A DNA stretch of 64,000 bases from Caldimonas brevitalea (lineage in GTDB: Bacteria > Pseudomonadota > Gammaproteobacteria > Burkholderiales > Burkholderiaceae_C), in the NCBI RefSeq assembly GCF_001017435.1, contig NZ_CP011371.1:5270001-5334000 (forward strand), in the 5' to 3' direction. Of the stretch, positions 9,228 to 20,385 are shown one piece after another. The notes under the pieces were generated by a model. That model was not told where the DNA came from and searched no databases. It saw only the letters and a program-made list of their open reading frames with translations. A program made the translations under genes and the position numbers. Numbering within the stretch: position 1 is the first letter of the stretch; the number at the start of each line of letters is the position of its first letter.

Positions 9228-10021
9228 GCGCCCTGGTTCCTCGCCAGCACCGCCTCGGCCTTGAAGTCGCCGATCGCCTGGCGCAGCCCGACGAACACGG
9301 CATGGCCGATCAGCGCATGGCCGATGTGCAGCTCGGTGACCTCGTGCAGCGCGGCCACCGCATAGGTGCTGCTGGCAAAGGGGTGCGGCGCCGGCCGGTC
9401 CCACACCGCCAGGCCGTGGCCGGCGTTGGTCTGCAGGCCGGCGGCGCGGCCCCGGCGCAGCCCGTCCTGCAGCCGCTGCAGCTCGGCCGCCATGCGCACC
9501 CGGTCTTGCGCCCACCAGGCCTCGGCATAGGCGCCGGTGTGCAGCTCGACGCAGGACGCGCCGGCAGCGGCGCTGGCTTCGATCTGGCGCTCGTCCGCGT
9601 TGATGAACAGCGACACGCGGCAACCCGCCGCAGCCAGGCGCGCGCAGGCGTCCTGGATGCGGGCGAACTGCCCGGCGACGTCGAGCCCGCCCTCGGTCGT
9701 GACCTCCTGGCGCCGCTCGGGCACCAGGCAAACGTGCTCGGGCCGCACCCGCTCGATGATGCCGATCATCTCGTCGGTGACGGCGGCCTCGAAGTTCAGC
9801 GGCACCTGCAATGCCGCCTTCAGCCGGGTCACGTCGTCGTCGCGGATGTGACGACGGTCTTCGCGCAGGTGGAAGGTGATGATGTCGGCCCCCGCCTCGA
9901 CCGCCAGCTGCGCGGCGGCCACCGGGTCAGGGAACTGCCCGCCGCGCGCGTTGCGCAAGGTGGCGACATGGTCGATGTTGACGCCGAGCAGTGGCGCGTT
10001 CGGGGGACCGGCGAAGATCAT
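9224..10021 (-). CDS. pdxJ: pyridoxine 5'-phosphate synthase
   Basis: PdxJ condenses 1-deoxyxylulose 5-phosphate with 3-amino-2-oxopropyl phosphate to give pyridoxine phosphate, the last ring-closing step of DXP-dependent vitamin B6 synthesis. The TIM-barrel protein (265 residues) has [16 protein letters not shown] near the N-terminus, [24 protein letters not shown] and the closing [10 protein letters not shown] phosphate-binding region. The start at 10021 overlaps the recO stop by 4 bp. Neighbour order recO-pdxJ-acpS is the standard proteobacterial arrangement. Confidence 0.97.
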   Translation of the reverse strand: MIFAGPPNAPLLGVNIDHVATLRNARGGQFPDPVAAAQLAVEAGADIITFHLREDRRHIRDDDVTRLKAALQVPLNFEAAVTDEMIGIIERVRPEHVCLVPERRQEVTTEGGLDVAGQFARIQDACARLAAAGCRVSLFINADERQIEASAAAGASCVELHTGAYAEAWWAQDRVRMAAELQRLQDGLRRGRAAGLQTNAGHGLAVWDRPAPHPFASSTYAVAALHEVTELHIGHALIGHAVFVGLRQAIGDFKAEAVLARNQGA

Positions 10022-10803
10022 TTTTGCTGGAGCTCCATCATCAGTTGCCGCGTGCGCAGCACCGGCGTGCCCAGATGATAGTGAAGCAGCGGCCGCAACA
10101 CGCTTTTCAACTCGGGCAGGGACGCGGCGCAGGCCTGCTGCATCGCCTCGAGCGAGCCGCTGTCGAGCGCCGCGTCGAGCGCCATCAAGGTGGCGCCGCG
10201 CAGGGCCGGCTCGCCAGCGCGCGCCAGCCGGACGCCGGCTTCGCCGTGCAAAGCGTAGGCTGCCCCGGGCTGCAACGGCTCGACCGTGAGGGTGACCAGG
10301 CCCAGTTCGGGCAGCACGCCGATCTCGCGCAGCAAGGTCAGCTCGAACGCGCGCAGCGCGGCCTGGACGACCGTTTCGTCGTCGGCCGCCAGGCCGGGCA
10401 GCGTCGCGGCATAGGCGTCGAACAGCCGCGGATGGGCGTCGGCGCGGGCCAGCAGCTTCATCAGCAGTTCGTTCAGGTAGAAACCGGTCAGCAGCGCCGC
10501 GCCGGTCAGCATTGCCGTGCCGCCCGCCCATTCCGCGGCCTTGAGGGTGTGGACCTCGGCGCCGCCTTCTTCGCGGCTGCTGAAGCTCGCGCTGACGCGC
10601 TGGAACGGCAGCAACACGGCGCGCAGTTGCGAATACGGCCGCTTGGCGCCTTTGGCGACCACCGCGACCCGGCCGTGCGCCCGGGTGAACAGATCGAGGA
10701 TCAGGCTCGATTCGCTCCAGTCGTAGCGGTGCAACACGTAGGCCGGCTCGGCCGCCACGCGGAACCCGGGGCGAGGTGCGCTGCGCGGCCGGCTCGACGC
10801 CAT
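10018..10803 (-). CDS. recO: DNA repair protein RecO
   Basis: RecO loads RecA onto SSB-coated single-stranded DNA together with RecR. The 261-residue product has the N-terminal OB-fold (AYVLHRYDWSESSLILDLFT and AVVAKGAKRPYS at about 20-60), followed by the helical domain. As in many proteobacteria, no zinc-binding cysteine cluster is seen. It overlaps pdxJ by 4 bp and follows era by 28 bp. Confidence 0.94.
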   Translation of the reverse strand: MASSRPRSAPRPGFRVAAEPAYVLHRYDWSESSLILDLFTRAHGRVAVVAKGAKRPYSQLRAVLLPFQRVSASFSSREEGGAEVHTLKAAEWAGGTAMLTGAALLTGFYLNELLMKLLARADAHPRLFDAYAATLPGLAADDETVVQAALRAFELTLLREIGVLPELGLVTLTVEPLQPGAAYALHGEAGVRLARAGEPALRGATLMALDAALDSGSLEAMQQACAASLPELKSVLRPLLHYHLGTPVLRTRQLMMELQQK

Positions 10804-10831
10804 CGTTCAGACCCGCCGCAGCGCCCGCGGC

Positions 10832-11779
10832 TCACTCATAGCCATAGCTGCGCAGGCGCTGCTCGTCGTCGGCCCAGCCTGAGCGGACCTTGACGAACAG
10901 TTCGAGAAAGACTTTCGCGTCCATCAGCTTCTCGAGTTCCTGGCGGGCTTCGGTGCCGATGCGCTTCAGGCGCTCGCCGCCTTCGCCGATCACCATGCCC
11001 TTGTGGGCATCGCGCTCGACGACGATGGTGGCCGCGATGCGCCGCAGCAACCCCTCTTCCTCGAACTTGTCGATCACGACGGTCGATGTGTAGGGCAGTT
11101 CGTCACCGGTGAGGCGGAACAGCTTTTCACGCACGATTTCGCTGGCGAGGAAGCGCTCGCTGCGATCGGTGAGGGCTTCCTCGTCGTACCACCAGCCTTG
11201 CTCGGGCAGGTAGGGCCGCACGATGTCGAGCAGGCGCCGCACGTCCTCCGGGCGCTTGGCCGTGAGCGGCACGAATTCGGCGAACGGATGGCGCTCCTGC
11301 ATGCCCTTGAGCCACGGCGCCAGCTCGGCCCGGCGCACCACCTTGTCGAGCTTGTTGGCGACCAGGATGACCGGTTTGCCCTCGGGCACCAGGGCCAGCA
11401 CCTTGGCGTCGTCGAGCCCGAACCGGCCGGCCTCGACGACGAACAGCACCACGTCGACGTCGCCCAGCGAGGCGAGCACCGTGCGGTTGAGGGTGCGGTT
11501 GAGCGCGTTGCCGTGGCGGGTCTGGAAGCCGGGTGTGTCGACGAACACATATTGGGCGTCGCCGGCGGTGCGGATGCCGGTGATGCGGTGGCGGGTGGTC
11601 TGCGCCTTGCGCGACGTGATGCTGACTTTCTGCCCCACCAGGGCATTCAGTAGCGTCGACTTGCCCACGTTGGGCCGTCCGACGATGGCGATCAGCCCGC
11701 ACCGCTGGCCGTCGGCCTCCGGCACGGCGGGGTCGGGCGATTCGGCGTCGGGCGCCGGGGAAGATGTATCGACGTTCAC
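10832..11779 (-). CDS. era: GTPase Era
   Basis: Era binds the 3' end of 16S rRNA and couples 30S maturation to growth. The 315-residue protein has G1 (GRPNVGKST at about 34-42), G2 region with QTTRHR, G3 DTPGF, G4 NKLD, and a C-terminal KH domain with [11 protein letters not shown]. The first 25 residues are a Pro/Asp/Ser-rich extension. It follows rnc by 52 bp, the normal order. Confidence 0.96.
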   Translation of the reverse strand: MNVDTSSPAPDAESPDPAVPEADGQRCGLIAIVGRPNVGKSTLLNALVGQKVSITSRKAQTTRHRITGIRTAGDAQYVFVDTPGFQTRHGNALNRTLNRTVLASLGDVDVVLFVVEAGRFGLDDAKVLALVPEGKPVILVANKLDKVVRRAELAPWLKGMQERHPFAEFVPLTAKRPEDVRRLLDIVRPYLPEQGWWYDEEALTDRSERFLASEIVREKLFRLTGDELPYTSTVVIDKFEEEGLLRRIAATIVVERDAHKGMVIGEGGERLKRIGTEARQELEKLMDAKVFLELFVKVRSGWADDEQRLRSYGYE

Positions 11780-11831
11780 GTTCGAGGGTCCATGGCAGCC
11801 GGGGCTGCGTTTGCAAGGGGATCGGGAGGGC

Positions 11832-12518
11832 TCAGCGGGCCCCGGACGCCTTCAGTTTAGCGAGCACGGACTGTGCCGCCACCTGTTCTGCGGCGCGGCG
11901 GGAGGCACCCTCGCCGTTCTCGCTGATCTGCAGGGCCGGAACGGTGCAGCTGACCACGAATTGCTGCTGGTGTGCATGACCCCGTGTCGCCACGATGGCA
12001 TAGCTCGGCACGGCCAGCTTGCGGGCTTGCAGCCATTCCTGCAACTCGGTTTTCGCGTCTTTGGCGCTGTTGCGCAAGTCCGGCTCGGTCAGCACCGGCG
12101 TGAACAAGCGCTGCACCACGGTGCGGGCGGCGTCGAAACCGCCGTCGAGGTAGATGGCGCCGAACACGGCTTCGACGGCATCGGCCAGGATCGACGGTCG
12201 CTGCGCCCCGCCGCTACGCGCCTCGCCTTCGCCGAGCCGCAAACAGGCGGGCAACTCCAGGCCCAGGGCGATGCGGTGTAGCGTGTCCTGCCTGACCAGG
12301 CTGGCGCGCACGCGCGACAGGTCCCCCTCGTCGGAGCCGGCAAAACGTTCGTAGAGGAGGCCGGCGATGGCCAGGCCCAGGACCGAGTCGCCGAGGAATT
12401 CAAGCCGTTCGTTGTGGTCGGCACCGAAGCTGCGGTGCGTCAGCGCCCGTGCCAGCAGCGCGGGGTGCCGGAAGCGGTAGTCGAGCCGTCGCTCGAGGGC
12501 TTTGATCAGGTCACTCAC
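11832..12518 (-). CDS. rnc: ribonuclease III
   Basis: RNase III cleaves double-stranded RNA, including the 30S rRNA precursor. The 228-residue protein has the signature [12 protein letters not shown] with catalytic acidic residues at about 38-49. The second metal site is [15 protein letters not shown], and a C-terminal dsRNA-binding domain starts at about 155 ([11 protein letters not shown]). Length is typical. It is downstream of lepB and the DUF4845 gene on the same strand. Confidence 0.97.
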   Translation of the reverse strand: MSDLIKALERRLDYRFRHPALLARALTHRSFGADHNERLEFLGDSVLGLAIAGLLYERFAGSDEGDLSRVRASLVRQDTLHRIALGLELPACLRLGEGEARSGGAQRPSILADAVEAVFGAIYLDGGFDAARTVVQRLFTPVLTEPDLRNSAKDAKTELQEWLQARKLAVPSYAIVATRGHAHQQQFVVSCTVPALQISENGEGASRRAAEQVAAQSVLAKLKASGAR

Positions 12519-12572
12519 GTCGAATTCCAGCGCGCTGCAGCGGGGGCCAAGGCCGGCGACGCCGGCCGGCCG

Positions 12573-12935
12573 TCACTCGGAACGGCCCGAATACTTGATG
12601 ACGAGGTAGACCGGGTCGAACAGCTTGACCTCGGCGTCGTAGGCGAAGCTGACCACCACGCGGTCGTTTTCCTTGGTCACGATCAGATCGCTGCCCGAAA
12701 TCGACTGGATCGAATACTCGATCTGTTTCTGTCGGTCGAAGGCCGCGCGGATCTCGGGCACCGAGGTAGCGCCTTCCTGGGCCACCTTGTTCACGGCGCT
12801 CCGAATCGTCAAGTATTCGTTCACCGTCGGCAGCACCTTCATGGCCACCAGTGCCAGCATGCCGATGACGACGGCCCAGAACAACAGGCCCAGCAGGGAG
12901 ACGCCGCGTTGGCGTGCCGGTGAAACATGCATCAT
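12573..12935 (-). CDS. DUF4845 membrane protein
   Basis: This 120-residue protein of unknown function is found between lepB and rnc in many Beta- and Gammaproteobacteria. It has one N-terminal transmembrane helix (GVSLLGLLFWAVVIGMLALV, about residues 9-28) preceded by a basic, prepilin-like N-terminus, then a periplasmic alpha/beta region. A GAGGAG ribosome-binding site 7 nt upstream supports the ATG at 12935; a second ATG directly follows. Confidence 0.88.
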   Translation of the reverse strand: MMHVSPARQRGVSLLGLLFWAVVIGMLALVAMKVLPTVNEYLTIRSAVNKVAQEGATSVPEIRAAFDRQKQIEYSIQSISGSDLIVTKENDRVVVSFAYDAEVKLFDPVYLVIKYSGRSE

Positions 12936-13002
12936 CGTTGTGCTCCTCGAGCCTGTTGTACTTGTCGTGCTTGCGGTGAACCGCGGTGCGCCGCCGACCC
13001 GT

Positions 13003-13968
13003 TTACTTGAACCCACCAATACGGCCGAGATTACCCAAATTCATCCAGATCCAGAAGGCCTTGCCGACGATGTTCTCGTCCGGCACGAAGCCCCAGTACC
13101 GGGAATCCTGAGAATTGTCACGGTTATCGCCCATCACGAAGTAGTGACCGGCCGGCACTTTGCAGGTCACGCCCTCCGCCGTGTAGCTGCACTGGTCCCT
13201 GTACGGGAAGTCGTCGGCACCCACGATGAAGGGCGCCGCATCCTTGTTGGTCAGCACGCGGTGTTCGTTGCCGCCGAAGGTCTCGGAGAAATGCTGTGAG
13301 TAGCGGCGGCTGTCCTCGTCGTAGTACTCGCCCAGCGATTCGGTCGGCACCGGCTGGCCGTTGATGAACAAACGCTTGTTGAGGTAGGCCACTTGGTCGC
13401 CCGGCACGCCGACCACCCGCTTGATGTAGTCGATGCGGGTGTCCTTGGGGTAGCGGAACACCATCACGTCGCCGCGCTTGGGATCTTCGTTGGCGACGAT
13501 CTTCTTGTTGATCACCGGCAGGCGCACGCCGTAGTGGTATTTGTTCACCAGGATCAGGTCGCCGACCAGCAGGGTGGGCACCATCGAGCCGGACGGAATC
13601 TTGAACGGCTCGAACAGGAAGGAGCGCAGCAGGAAGACGATGCAGATCACCGGGAACAGACCGGCGGTCCAGTCGAGCCACCAGGGCTGCATCAACAGGC
13701 GCTGCTTGGCTTCGTCGATGTTGCCGTCGACCTCGGCAATGCCCTGGCGCGCCAGGTCGTTGCGCCGCACCGCGTGATGGGTCTCGACCGAGGCCGCGGC
13801 ACGCTCGCGGGCGGGCCGGAAGTGGAGGCGCTCGGCGAGCCAGTAAACCAGTGTCACGAGGGTCAGCACGAACAGCAGCAGCGAGAAATTGCCGTGCCAT
13901 TCGCCCAGATACCAGCCGCCCAAGTAAACGATCAGGCAGGCATACAAAGCTGCAGTGAGCAGTCCCAT
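13003..13968 (-). CDS. lepB: signal peptidase I
   Basis: LepB removes signal peptides from Sec- and Tat-exported proteins at the outer face of the inner membrane. The 321-residue protein has two N-terminal membrane helices (about 5-20 and 29-45), a cytoplasmic loop, and a third hydrophobic segment (105-118). The catalytic Ser128 is in PSGSMVPTL and general-base Lys183 in IKRVVGVPGD. Box E is GDNRDNSQDSRYWG. It follows lepA by about 100 bp, the usual lepA-lepB order. Confidence 0.97.
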   Translation of the reverse strand: MGLLTAALYACLIVYLGGWYLGEWHGNFSLLLFVLTLVTLVYWLAERLHFRPARERAAASVETHHAVRRNDLARQGIAEVDGNIDEAKQRLLMQPWWLDWTAGLFPVICIVFLLRSFLFEPFKIPSGSMVPTLLVGDLILVNKYHYGVRLPVINKKIVANEDPKRGDVMVFRYPKDTRIDYIKRVVGVPGDQVAYLNKRLFINGQPVPTESLGEYYDEDSRRYSQHFSETFGGNEHRVLTNKDAAPFIVGADDFPYRDQCSYTAEGVTCKVPAGHYFVMGDNRDNSQDSRYWGFVPDENIVGKAFWIWMNLGNLGRIGGFK

Positions 13969-14071
13969 CCAGGCTCCAGTAAGAGGGGAAATCAGATCGC
14001 GCGAGGCGACAGTATCTCAAGCAAGTGCCTCGGCCCGCCGCGCGGCGGGCGTGGGGCGGTGGCCCGCAGGC

Positions 14072-15880
<1,809 letters not shown>

Positions 15881-15993
15881 GGGAACGATCGAGCGCTCAT
15901 GTGAGCGTGTAGAGGCCACCGCGCCGTGGTGCCGTGGCGCCGCGCTGGGCCTGCGCGGCAGGCGGCCCGGGCCGCACTGGAGCGCGGCCCGGG

Positions 15994-16062
15994 CCTAAAA
16001 AAAAGGCGCGTCGAATCGGCGACGCGCCTTCCAACAAAAAGGTATGGCAACTGCTTTGTTGG
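15994..16062 (-). ncRNA. candidate small RNA between lepA and mucD
   Basis: On the minus strand a -10-like TACAAT (plus coordinates 16069-16074) is followed by a predicted start near 16062. About 70 nt later comes a strong intrinsic terminator. The predicted RNA has a 5' stem pairing 16055-16062 with 16031-16038 (CCAACAAA/TTTGTTGG), then an 11-bp stem (16020-16030 with 16003-16013) and a run of eight Ts. An upstream terminator at 16395-16430 isolates it from mucD. No -35 match is obvious and there is no protein frame in it. No known family is recognised. Confidence 0.45.
15996..16030 (-). terminator. intrinsic terminator (minus strand)
   Basis: An 11-bp perfect GC-rich stem with a 6-nt loop is followed on the minus strand by eight consecutive Ts. 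It ends whatever is transcribed from 16.06-16.4 kb and forces lepA to have its own promoter in 15881-15995. Confidence 0.85.
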
Positions 16063-16394
16063 ACCTTCATTGTAGCCAAAACCCCTTCGGCGAGAACCGC
16101 GTGGCCCCTTGCGGGACCCTCGTTGCACTGTGCCAACAGCACAGTTTATCTACATCTTATCCACAGAGTTGTGTGGACTGCCTGGGGATAGTTGCAAAGC
16201 TGACCGACTCTTGAAGAGGGGACAGCGGAAAGCAGTTTGCGTCGTCCGTGATTTTATCGAAATGTACCTGGAATAGCGGCCCGTGCGAGCTTGATGTTAG
16301 CGGCCACAAACATACAACGACGGACTTATCAACACGACTTTTGTGTACCGGACGTTCCAGCGGTGTCTTGATATCGCGCGGCATTGCACCACGT
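16031..16394. other. gene-poor spacer between two minus-strand terminators
   Basis: This stretch is visibly less GC-rich than its neighbours. It contains the candidate small RNA start at its left end and a perfect DnaA-box-like TTATCCACA at 16157-16165. A 75-codon minus-strand frame at 16157-16384 has no family resemblance and no clear ribosome-binding site, so I do not call it a gene. Confidence 0.5.
16157..16165 (+). promoter_or_regulatory. DnaA-box-like 9-mer TTATCCACA
   Basis: This is an exact match to the high-affinity DnaA box consensus. It is single, with no cluster of further boxes or AT-rich unwinding region nearby, so it is not an origin. It could be a regulatory or titration site, or chance. 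Confidence 0.3.
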
Positions 16395-16430
16395 GAAAAG
16401 ACCCGACAACTTGCTAGGTTGCCGGGCCTC
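16395..16430 (-). terminator. mucD terminator
   Basis: Read on the minus strand, a 12-bp stem (16418-16429 with 16399-16410, two G-T pairs) with a 7-nt loop is followed by TTTT. It begins 48 bp after the mucD stop and ends the rpoE-rseA-rseB-mucD transcript. Confidence 0.75.
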
Positions 16431-16477
16431 TTCTGGAGGACCGGCGGCCGTCGGAACGGTCGCCGGCCCCCCGCCGC

Positions 16478-17980
16478 TCAGCGTGCCGGGCGAATCACCG
16501 CGTACTGCGCCCACTCACCCCGCCGGAACAGGATGTTGAAGGGTTTGCTGCGGTCGATGCGGCTTAGGACCGCTTCGAACTGGCGTCCATCCTTCACCTC
16601 GGTGTTGCCGACGGCCAGGATCACGTCGCCTTCGCGCAGCCCGCCCCGGGCGGCCGGGCCTTCGGCCGACTCGACGCGCACGCCACCCTTGACGTTGAGT
16701 TCGCGTTGCTGCGCTTCGGTCAGGTCGGCCACCACCAGGCCGATGCTCTGCGCCGCGGCACCGCTGCTCGGGCCGCTGGCGCGCGGCTCGCCGCCTTGCG
16801 CTCGCCGCGGCCGATCGGGCTCGATCTCGGCCACGGTCACCGTCAGGTCACGGTAGCTGCCGCGACGGAACACCTGCAAGCCTAGCTTGCTGCCAGGCTT
16901 GCTGTTGCCGACGATGCGCGGCAAGTCGCCGGCCCGCTCGATCGTCTTGCCGTCGAAGCGGGTGATGATGTCGCCCGCTTCGATGCCGGCCTTCTCGGCC
17001 GGGCCGCCGGCCTCGACGCTGCGCACCAGCGCGCCGACCGATTTGCCCAGGCCCATCGATTCGGCCACTTCCTTGGTGACCTGGTCGATCTGCACCCCGA
17101 TGCGGCCGCGGATCACACGACCGGTGGTGCGCAGTTGCTCGGCCACACGGGTCGCCTCGTCGATCGGGATCGCGAACGAAATGCCCATGAAGCCGCCGGA
17201 ACGGCTGTAAATCTGCGAGTTGATGCCCACCACCTCGCCGCGCAGGTTGAGCAGCGGCCCGCCCGAGTTGCCCGGGTTGATCGCCACGTCGGTCTGGATG
17301 AACGGCAGGTAGTCGCCGGTGTCGCGTGCCTTGGCGCTGACGATGCCCGCGGTGACCGTGTTCTCAAGGCCGAACGGCGAGCCGATCGCCATCACCCATT
17401 CGCCCACACGGAGCTTGCCGACATCGCCGATGCGCACGGCCGGCAAGCCGGACGCGTCGATCTTGACCACCGCCACATCGGTGCGCTTGTCGGCGCCGAT
17501 GATGCGCGCCTTGAACTCGCGCTTGTCGGTCAGGGTGACGTAGACCTCGTCGGCTCCCTCGACGACGTGGGCGTTGGTCATCACGAAACCGTCGGACGTG
17601 AGGATGAAGCCGGAGCCGACGCCGCGCGGCTGTTCTTCTTCCGGCCCGGGGCGCGGTTGGCGACGCGGGTCTTGTCGTGGGCCAGGCTGGCCCGGCATCG
17701 GGATGCCGAAGAAGCGCCGGAAGAACTCCTGCATCTCTTCGTCCATCGGTGGCCCGCCAGGCGTCTGCCCGGCGCGCACCTTTTCGGTGGTGCGGATGTT
17801 GACCACCGAGGGGCCGACGCGCTCCACCAGTTCAGTGAAGTCGGGCAGGTCGCGGCCTTGTTGCTGGGCGTGGCTGGTTGCGGGCAGCGCCAGCACGAAA
17901 CTGGCGGCGGCCAGCATCGCGAGCAAGGCGTGGCGAAGCGAGGGCAACCGTCCACTTGTATGGATTTTGTTGGCAGTCAT
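16478..17980 (-). CDS. mucD: periplasmic serine protease MucD/DegP (HtrA family)
   Basis: This periplasmic protease-chaperone removes misfolded envelope proteins and belongs to the sigma-E stress regulon. The 500-residue protein has a signal peptide with predicted cleavage after Ala38 (ATSHA|QQ). The trypsin-like triad is His138 (TNAHVV), Asp168 (RTDVAVV) and Ser239 (GNSGGP). Two PDZ domains follow at about 295-375 and 405-490. A Pro/Gln/Arg-rich insert lies at about 95-118. The start at 17980 has GAGG 7 nt upstream. It is the last gene of the rpoE operon. Confidence 0.95.
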   Translation of the reverse strand: MTANKIHTSGRLPSLRHALLAMLAAASFVLALPATSHAQQQGRDLPDFTELVERVGPSVVNIRTTEKVRAGQTPGGPPMDEEMQEFFRRFFGIPMPGQPGPRQDPRRQPRPGPEEEQPRGVGSGFILTSDGFVMTNAHVVEGADEVYVTLTDKREFKARIIGADKRTDVAVVKIDASGLPAVRIGDVGKLRVGEWVMAIGSPFGLENTVTAGIVSAKARDTGDYLPFIQTDVAINPGNSGGPLLNLRGEVVGINSQIYSRSGGFMGISFAIPIDEATRVAEQLRTTGRVIRGRIGVQIDQVTKEVAESMGLGKSVGALVRSVEAGGPAEKAGIEAGDIITRFDGKTIERAGDLPRIVGNSKPGSKLGLQVFRRGSYRDLTVTVAEIEPDRPRRAQGGEPRASGPSSGAAAQSIGLVVADLTEAQQRELNVKGGVRVESAEGPAARGGLREGDVILAVGNTEVKDGRQFEAVLSRIDRSKPFNILFRRGEWAQYAVIRPAR

Positions 17981-18037
17981 CAATCACCTCAAGGAAGCAG
18001 GCTGCGAAGAGGTCGCAGCAACCGGCGGAACGCGTGA

Positions 18038-19069
18038 TTACTTCTTGCGTTCCAGGCCCTGCACGAACATGCGCAGGGTCGCGGGCGGGACTTCGCCGAC
18101 GGCGGTGACCCACCAGTCGCCATGGCGGCGCGTGAGCGTTTGCGTCGCCCCCATGCTCATCAGCGTCTCGGTACCGTGGCGCCCGGCGTCATAGGGCTCG
18201 ACGAAGATGGAAACATGGGCAAGCCCGTCGGAGAAGATGGTCTGCAGGAGCTGTGGCGGCGGCCCCCCGGGCGCGCTGGCGGCGCTCGCCCCGAGCGCGC
18301 GCTTGACGCAGTTGACGTGCCGGAAGCCGGCCACTTTCTGCTTGTAGACCCAACCTTCTTGTTCGTAGTCGGTCTTGCTGAGCGTGGGACGGTCGACCCG
18401 GTAGCCCTCGAGCCGCTTCATCGGCTGCACCACGGTCTCGGGCTGCGACTTGACGCCGATCGCCACGTCCGAGAAAGCCGACGACTCGAGCACTTCGGTG
18501 CCACGCCCCAGCACTTCGGCCCGCAACAGCAAGCCACTTTGTTTCTCGGACCAAAGGCGGTAGCCATAGCGGTAGTGATCGCGCGGCCGCACCAGCAGCA
18601 CTTCGGCCTCATGCCCCGCGACACGCTCGCTGCCTTGCCTGTGCACTTCATAGTGGTCGGACAGGCGATCGCCGTCGGTGTGCAGCAGCGCCGGGAAGGT
18701 GCTGAGCGTCTCGCGGTGCTCGACCACCGCGACGCGTGGCCCCGGCCAGAGTGTCGCGACGAGGTCGTTGTGCCGATACACACGACGCATCTGGCCATCG
18801 AGCGATTCGATGCGTTCGAACTGGTTGGCGCCGTCACAGAAATGCGCGATGCGCGAACTCGCAACCTGGCCGCCGGCGCTGACCACAAACGTGCCTTGGA
18901 AGTTGCGCCGCTGGGCTGCCTCGTGGATCCGCAACAACCAGTTGCGAACTTCGACCCGGTCGAGCGGTGCGTCGGTCGCGGCCTGGGCCAAGGCACCGAA
19001 GCTGATGAAAGCCATCATGCCCAGGCCCCACCAGGGGGCGAACCAGCGTCGCGCTTGCATGCCCATCAT
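18038..19069 (-). CDS. rseB: sigma-E regulatory protein RseB (MucB)
   Basis: RseB binds the periplasmic part of the anti-sigma factor RseA and senses mislocalised lipoprotein and LPS signals. The 343-residue protein has a signal peptide (cleavage near LAQA, residues 26-29). Next comes the LolA-like MucB/RseB N-terminal domain (FQGTFVVSAGGQ, HFCDGANQFERIESLDG) and the smaller C-terminal domain ending ATLRMFVQGLERKK. The start directly abuts the rseA stop (TGAATG). Two further in-frame ATGs lie at codons 2 and 4. Confidence 0.92.
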   Translation of the reverse strand: MMGMQARRWFAPWWGLGMMAFISFGALAQAATDAPLDRVEVRNWLLRIHEAAQRRNFQGTFVVSAGGQVASSRIAHFCDGANQFERIESLDGQMRRVYRHNDLVATLWPGPRVAVVEHRETLSTFPALLHTDGDRLSDHYEVHRQGSERVAGHEAEVLLVRPRDHYRYGYRLWSEKQSGLLLRAEVLGRGTEVLESSAFSDVAIGVKSQPETVVQPMKRLEGYRVDRPTLSKTDYEQEGWVYKQKVAGFRHVNCVKRALGASAASAPGGPPPQLLQTIFSDGLAHVSIFVEPYDAGRHGTETLMSMGATQTLTRRHGDWWVTAVGEVPPATLRMFVQGLERKK

Positions 19070-19765
19070 TCAGCGATTCTGGCCTTCGTAAGTCGCACTG
19101 CGCAGGAAGCCCGACGGCACGCCAAGCGCCGAACTGCCACCGAACTGCTTGTGGGCCGAGAGGTACTGATCGAGACGCGGGTCGCGCAACAGCCCGTGAC
19201 CGACCGCAATTTCCGTCTCAGGTTGGGCCGGCGTCGAGGCCGCCACGGTCTGGAGCGGCGCGGCCACAACGCCCGGGGCGCCGGCCTGCACCATCTGGGG
19301 CGCACCGGTCAACGCACCACCCGGCGTCGAGACCCGGGTCACGACCAGCACACCGGCCACCGCCATCACACCGGCCGCGGCCGCCATCGGGGCCACCCAG
19401 GAGCGCCGACGGACCGCGATCGGCGCGCCATTCGCAACCTGCACCGTCGCATCAGGCGCGTCGACACGCGCCGTGGACGGTGCCGGCGCCATCACCACGG
19501 CTTCCTGGGCCAGGCGCTCGCGCAAGCGGGCCAGGAACTTGTCGTCCTCGCCGTGCCCGCAGAGGTCGTCGGAGCGCATGACGTCTCCGATCAAGTGATA
19601 AACGTGCCAGGTTTCACAGGTGCCGGCCCGCACCGCCGCATCTTCTCGCCAGCCGCTCAGCGTACTGTGCAGCTCTTCGGCGCCGGCCTCGCCGTCCGAC
19701 AAGGCCGACAGGCGCTCGCGCGCTTCCGCGCTCAGGCCACTCACACGCATTCCATCCGTCAACAT
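19070..19765 (-). CDS. rseA: anti-sigma-E factor RseA (MucA)
   Basis: RseA is the inner-membrane anti-sigma factor that holds RpoE inactive until regulated proteolysis. The 231-residue protein has a cytoplasmic RseA N-terminal domain at about 1-85 (LSALSDGEAGAEELHSTL, WHVYHLIGDVMRS). One transmembrane helix lies at about 122-142 (WVAPMAAAAGVMAVAGVLVV). A periplasmic tail ends in the conserved YLSAHKQFGG. AGGAG 7 nt before 19765 fixes the start. It is located 14 bp after rpoE. Confidence 0.93.
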   Translation of the reverse strand: MLTDGMRVSGLSAEARERLSALSDGEAGAEELHSTLSGWREDAAVRAGTCETWHVYHLIGDVMRSDDLCGHGEDDKFLARLRERLAQEAVVMAPAPSTARVDAPDATVQVANGAPIAVRRRSWVAPMAAAAGVMAVAGVLVVTRVSTPGGALTGAPQMVQAGAPGVVAAPLQTVAASTPAQPETEIAVGHGLLRDPRLDQYLSAHKQFGGSSALGVPSGFLRSATYEGQNR

Positions 19766-19779
19766 TTGTGCACTCCTAC

Positions 19780-20385
19780 TCACCAACGCTTGCCGTCCGG
19801 CGTGTCCAGCAGGGGCCGCAGGCGTTCGGCAATCGCCTCGCGTGCCCGGAAAATACGTGAACGCACCGTCCCGATCGGGCAATTCATCACGTCGGCGATC
19901 TCGTCATAGCTCAAGCCTTCGATCTCGCGCAGCGTGATGGCCTGGCGTAAATCCTCGGACAGGGCCTCGATCGCGGCATTCACCGTGGCGGCGATCTCCT
20001 TGGAGGAAAGCACGGCCTCGGGCGTTTCACCATCGCTTAGTTCGTTCTCCACCCGGGAAGTTTCGTCGTCGTCGTCGACCGACGACAAGGCGCTCTCGGT
20101 GACCAGCGGGTCGCGCTTGAGTTCGACCAGGGCTTTCTTCGCGGTGTTGACCGCGATCCGGTACAGCCAGGTGTAGAAGGCGCTTTCGCCGCGGAACTGC
20201 GGCAGCGCCCGGTAGGCCCGGATGAAGGTTTCCTGCGCGATGTCCTGGATCAGGTCGGCATCCCGCACCATGCGGGCGATCAGCCGCTCGATCTTGCGCT
20301 GGTACTTGATCACCAGCAACTCGAAAGCCTTCTGGTCGCCGCGCTTGACGCGTTCTATCAAGAGGGCATCGGCGTCAGCGCTCAT
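19780..20385 (-). CDS. rpoE: RNA polymerase sigma-E factor (RpoE/AlgU)
   Basis: This ECF sigma factor directs the envelope stress response. The 201-residue protein begins in the usual way (MSADADALLIERVKRGD). Region 2 includes DLIQDIAQETFIRAYRALPQF and the -10-binding segment, followed by an acidic linker, and region 4 is EGLSYDEIADVMNCPIGTVR. An 11-bp overlap with the upstream membrane-protein gene and a promoter-like pair inside that gene (20434-20462) suggest separate transcription. Confidence 0.97.
   Translation of the reverse strand: MSADADALLIERVKRGDQKAFELLVIKYQRKIERLIARMVRDADLIQDIAQETFIRAYRALPQFRGESAFYTWLYRIAVNTAKKALVELKRDPLVTESALSSVDDDDETSRVENELSDGETPEAVLSSKEIAATVNAAIEALSEDLRQAITLREIEGLSYDEIADVMNCPIGTVRSRIFRAREAIAERLRPLLDTPDGKRW

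Noticed and set aside
16157..16384. 75-codon minus-strand frame in the mucD-lepA spacer
   Set aside because: No clear ribosome-binding site or family features; the region is better explained as spacer with an RNA unit.
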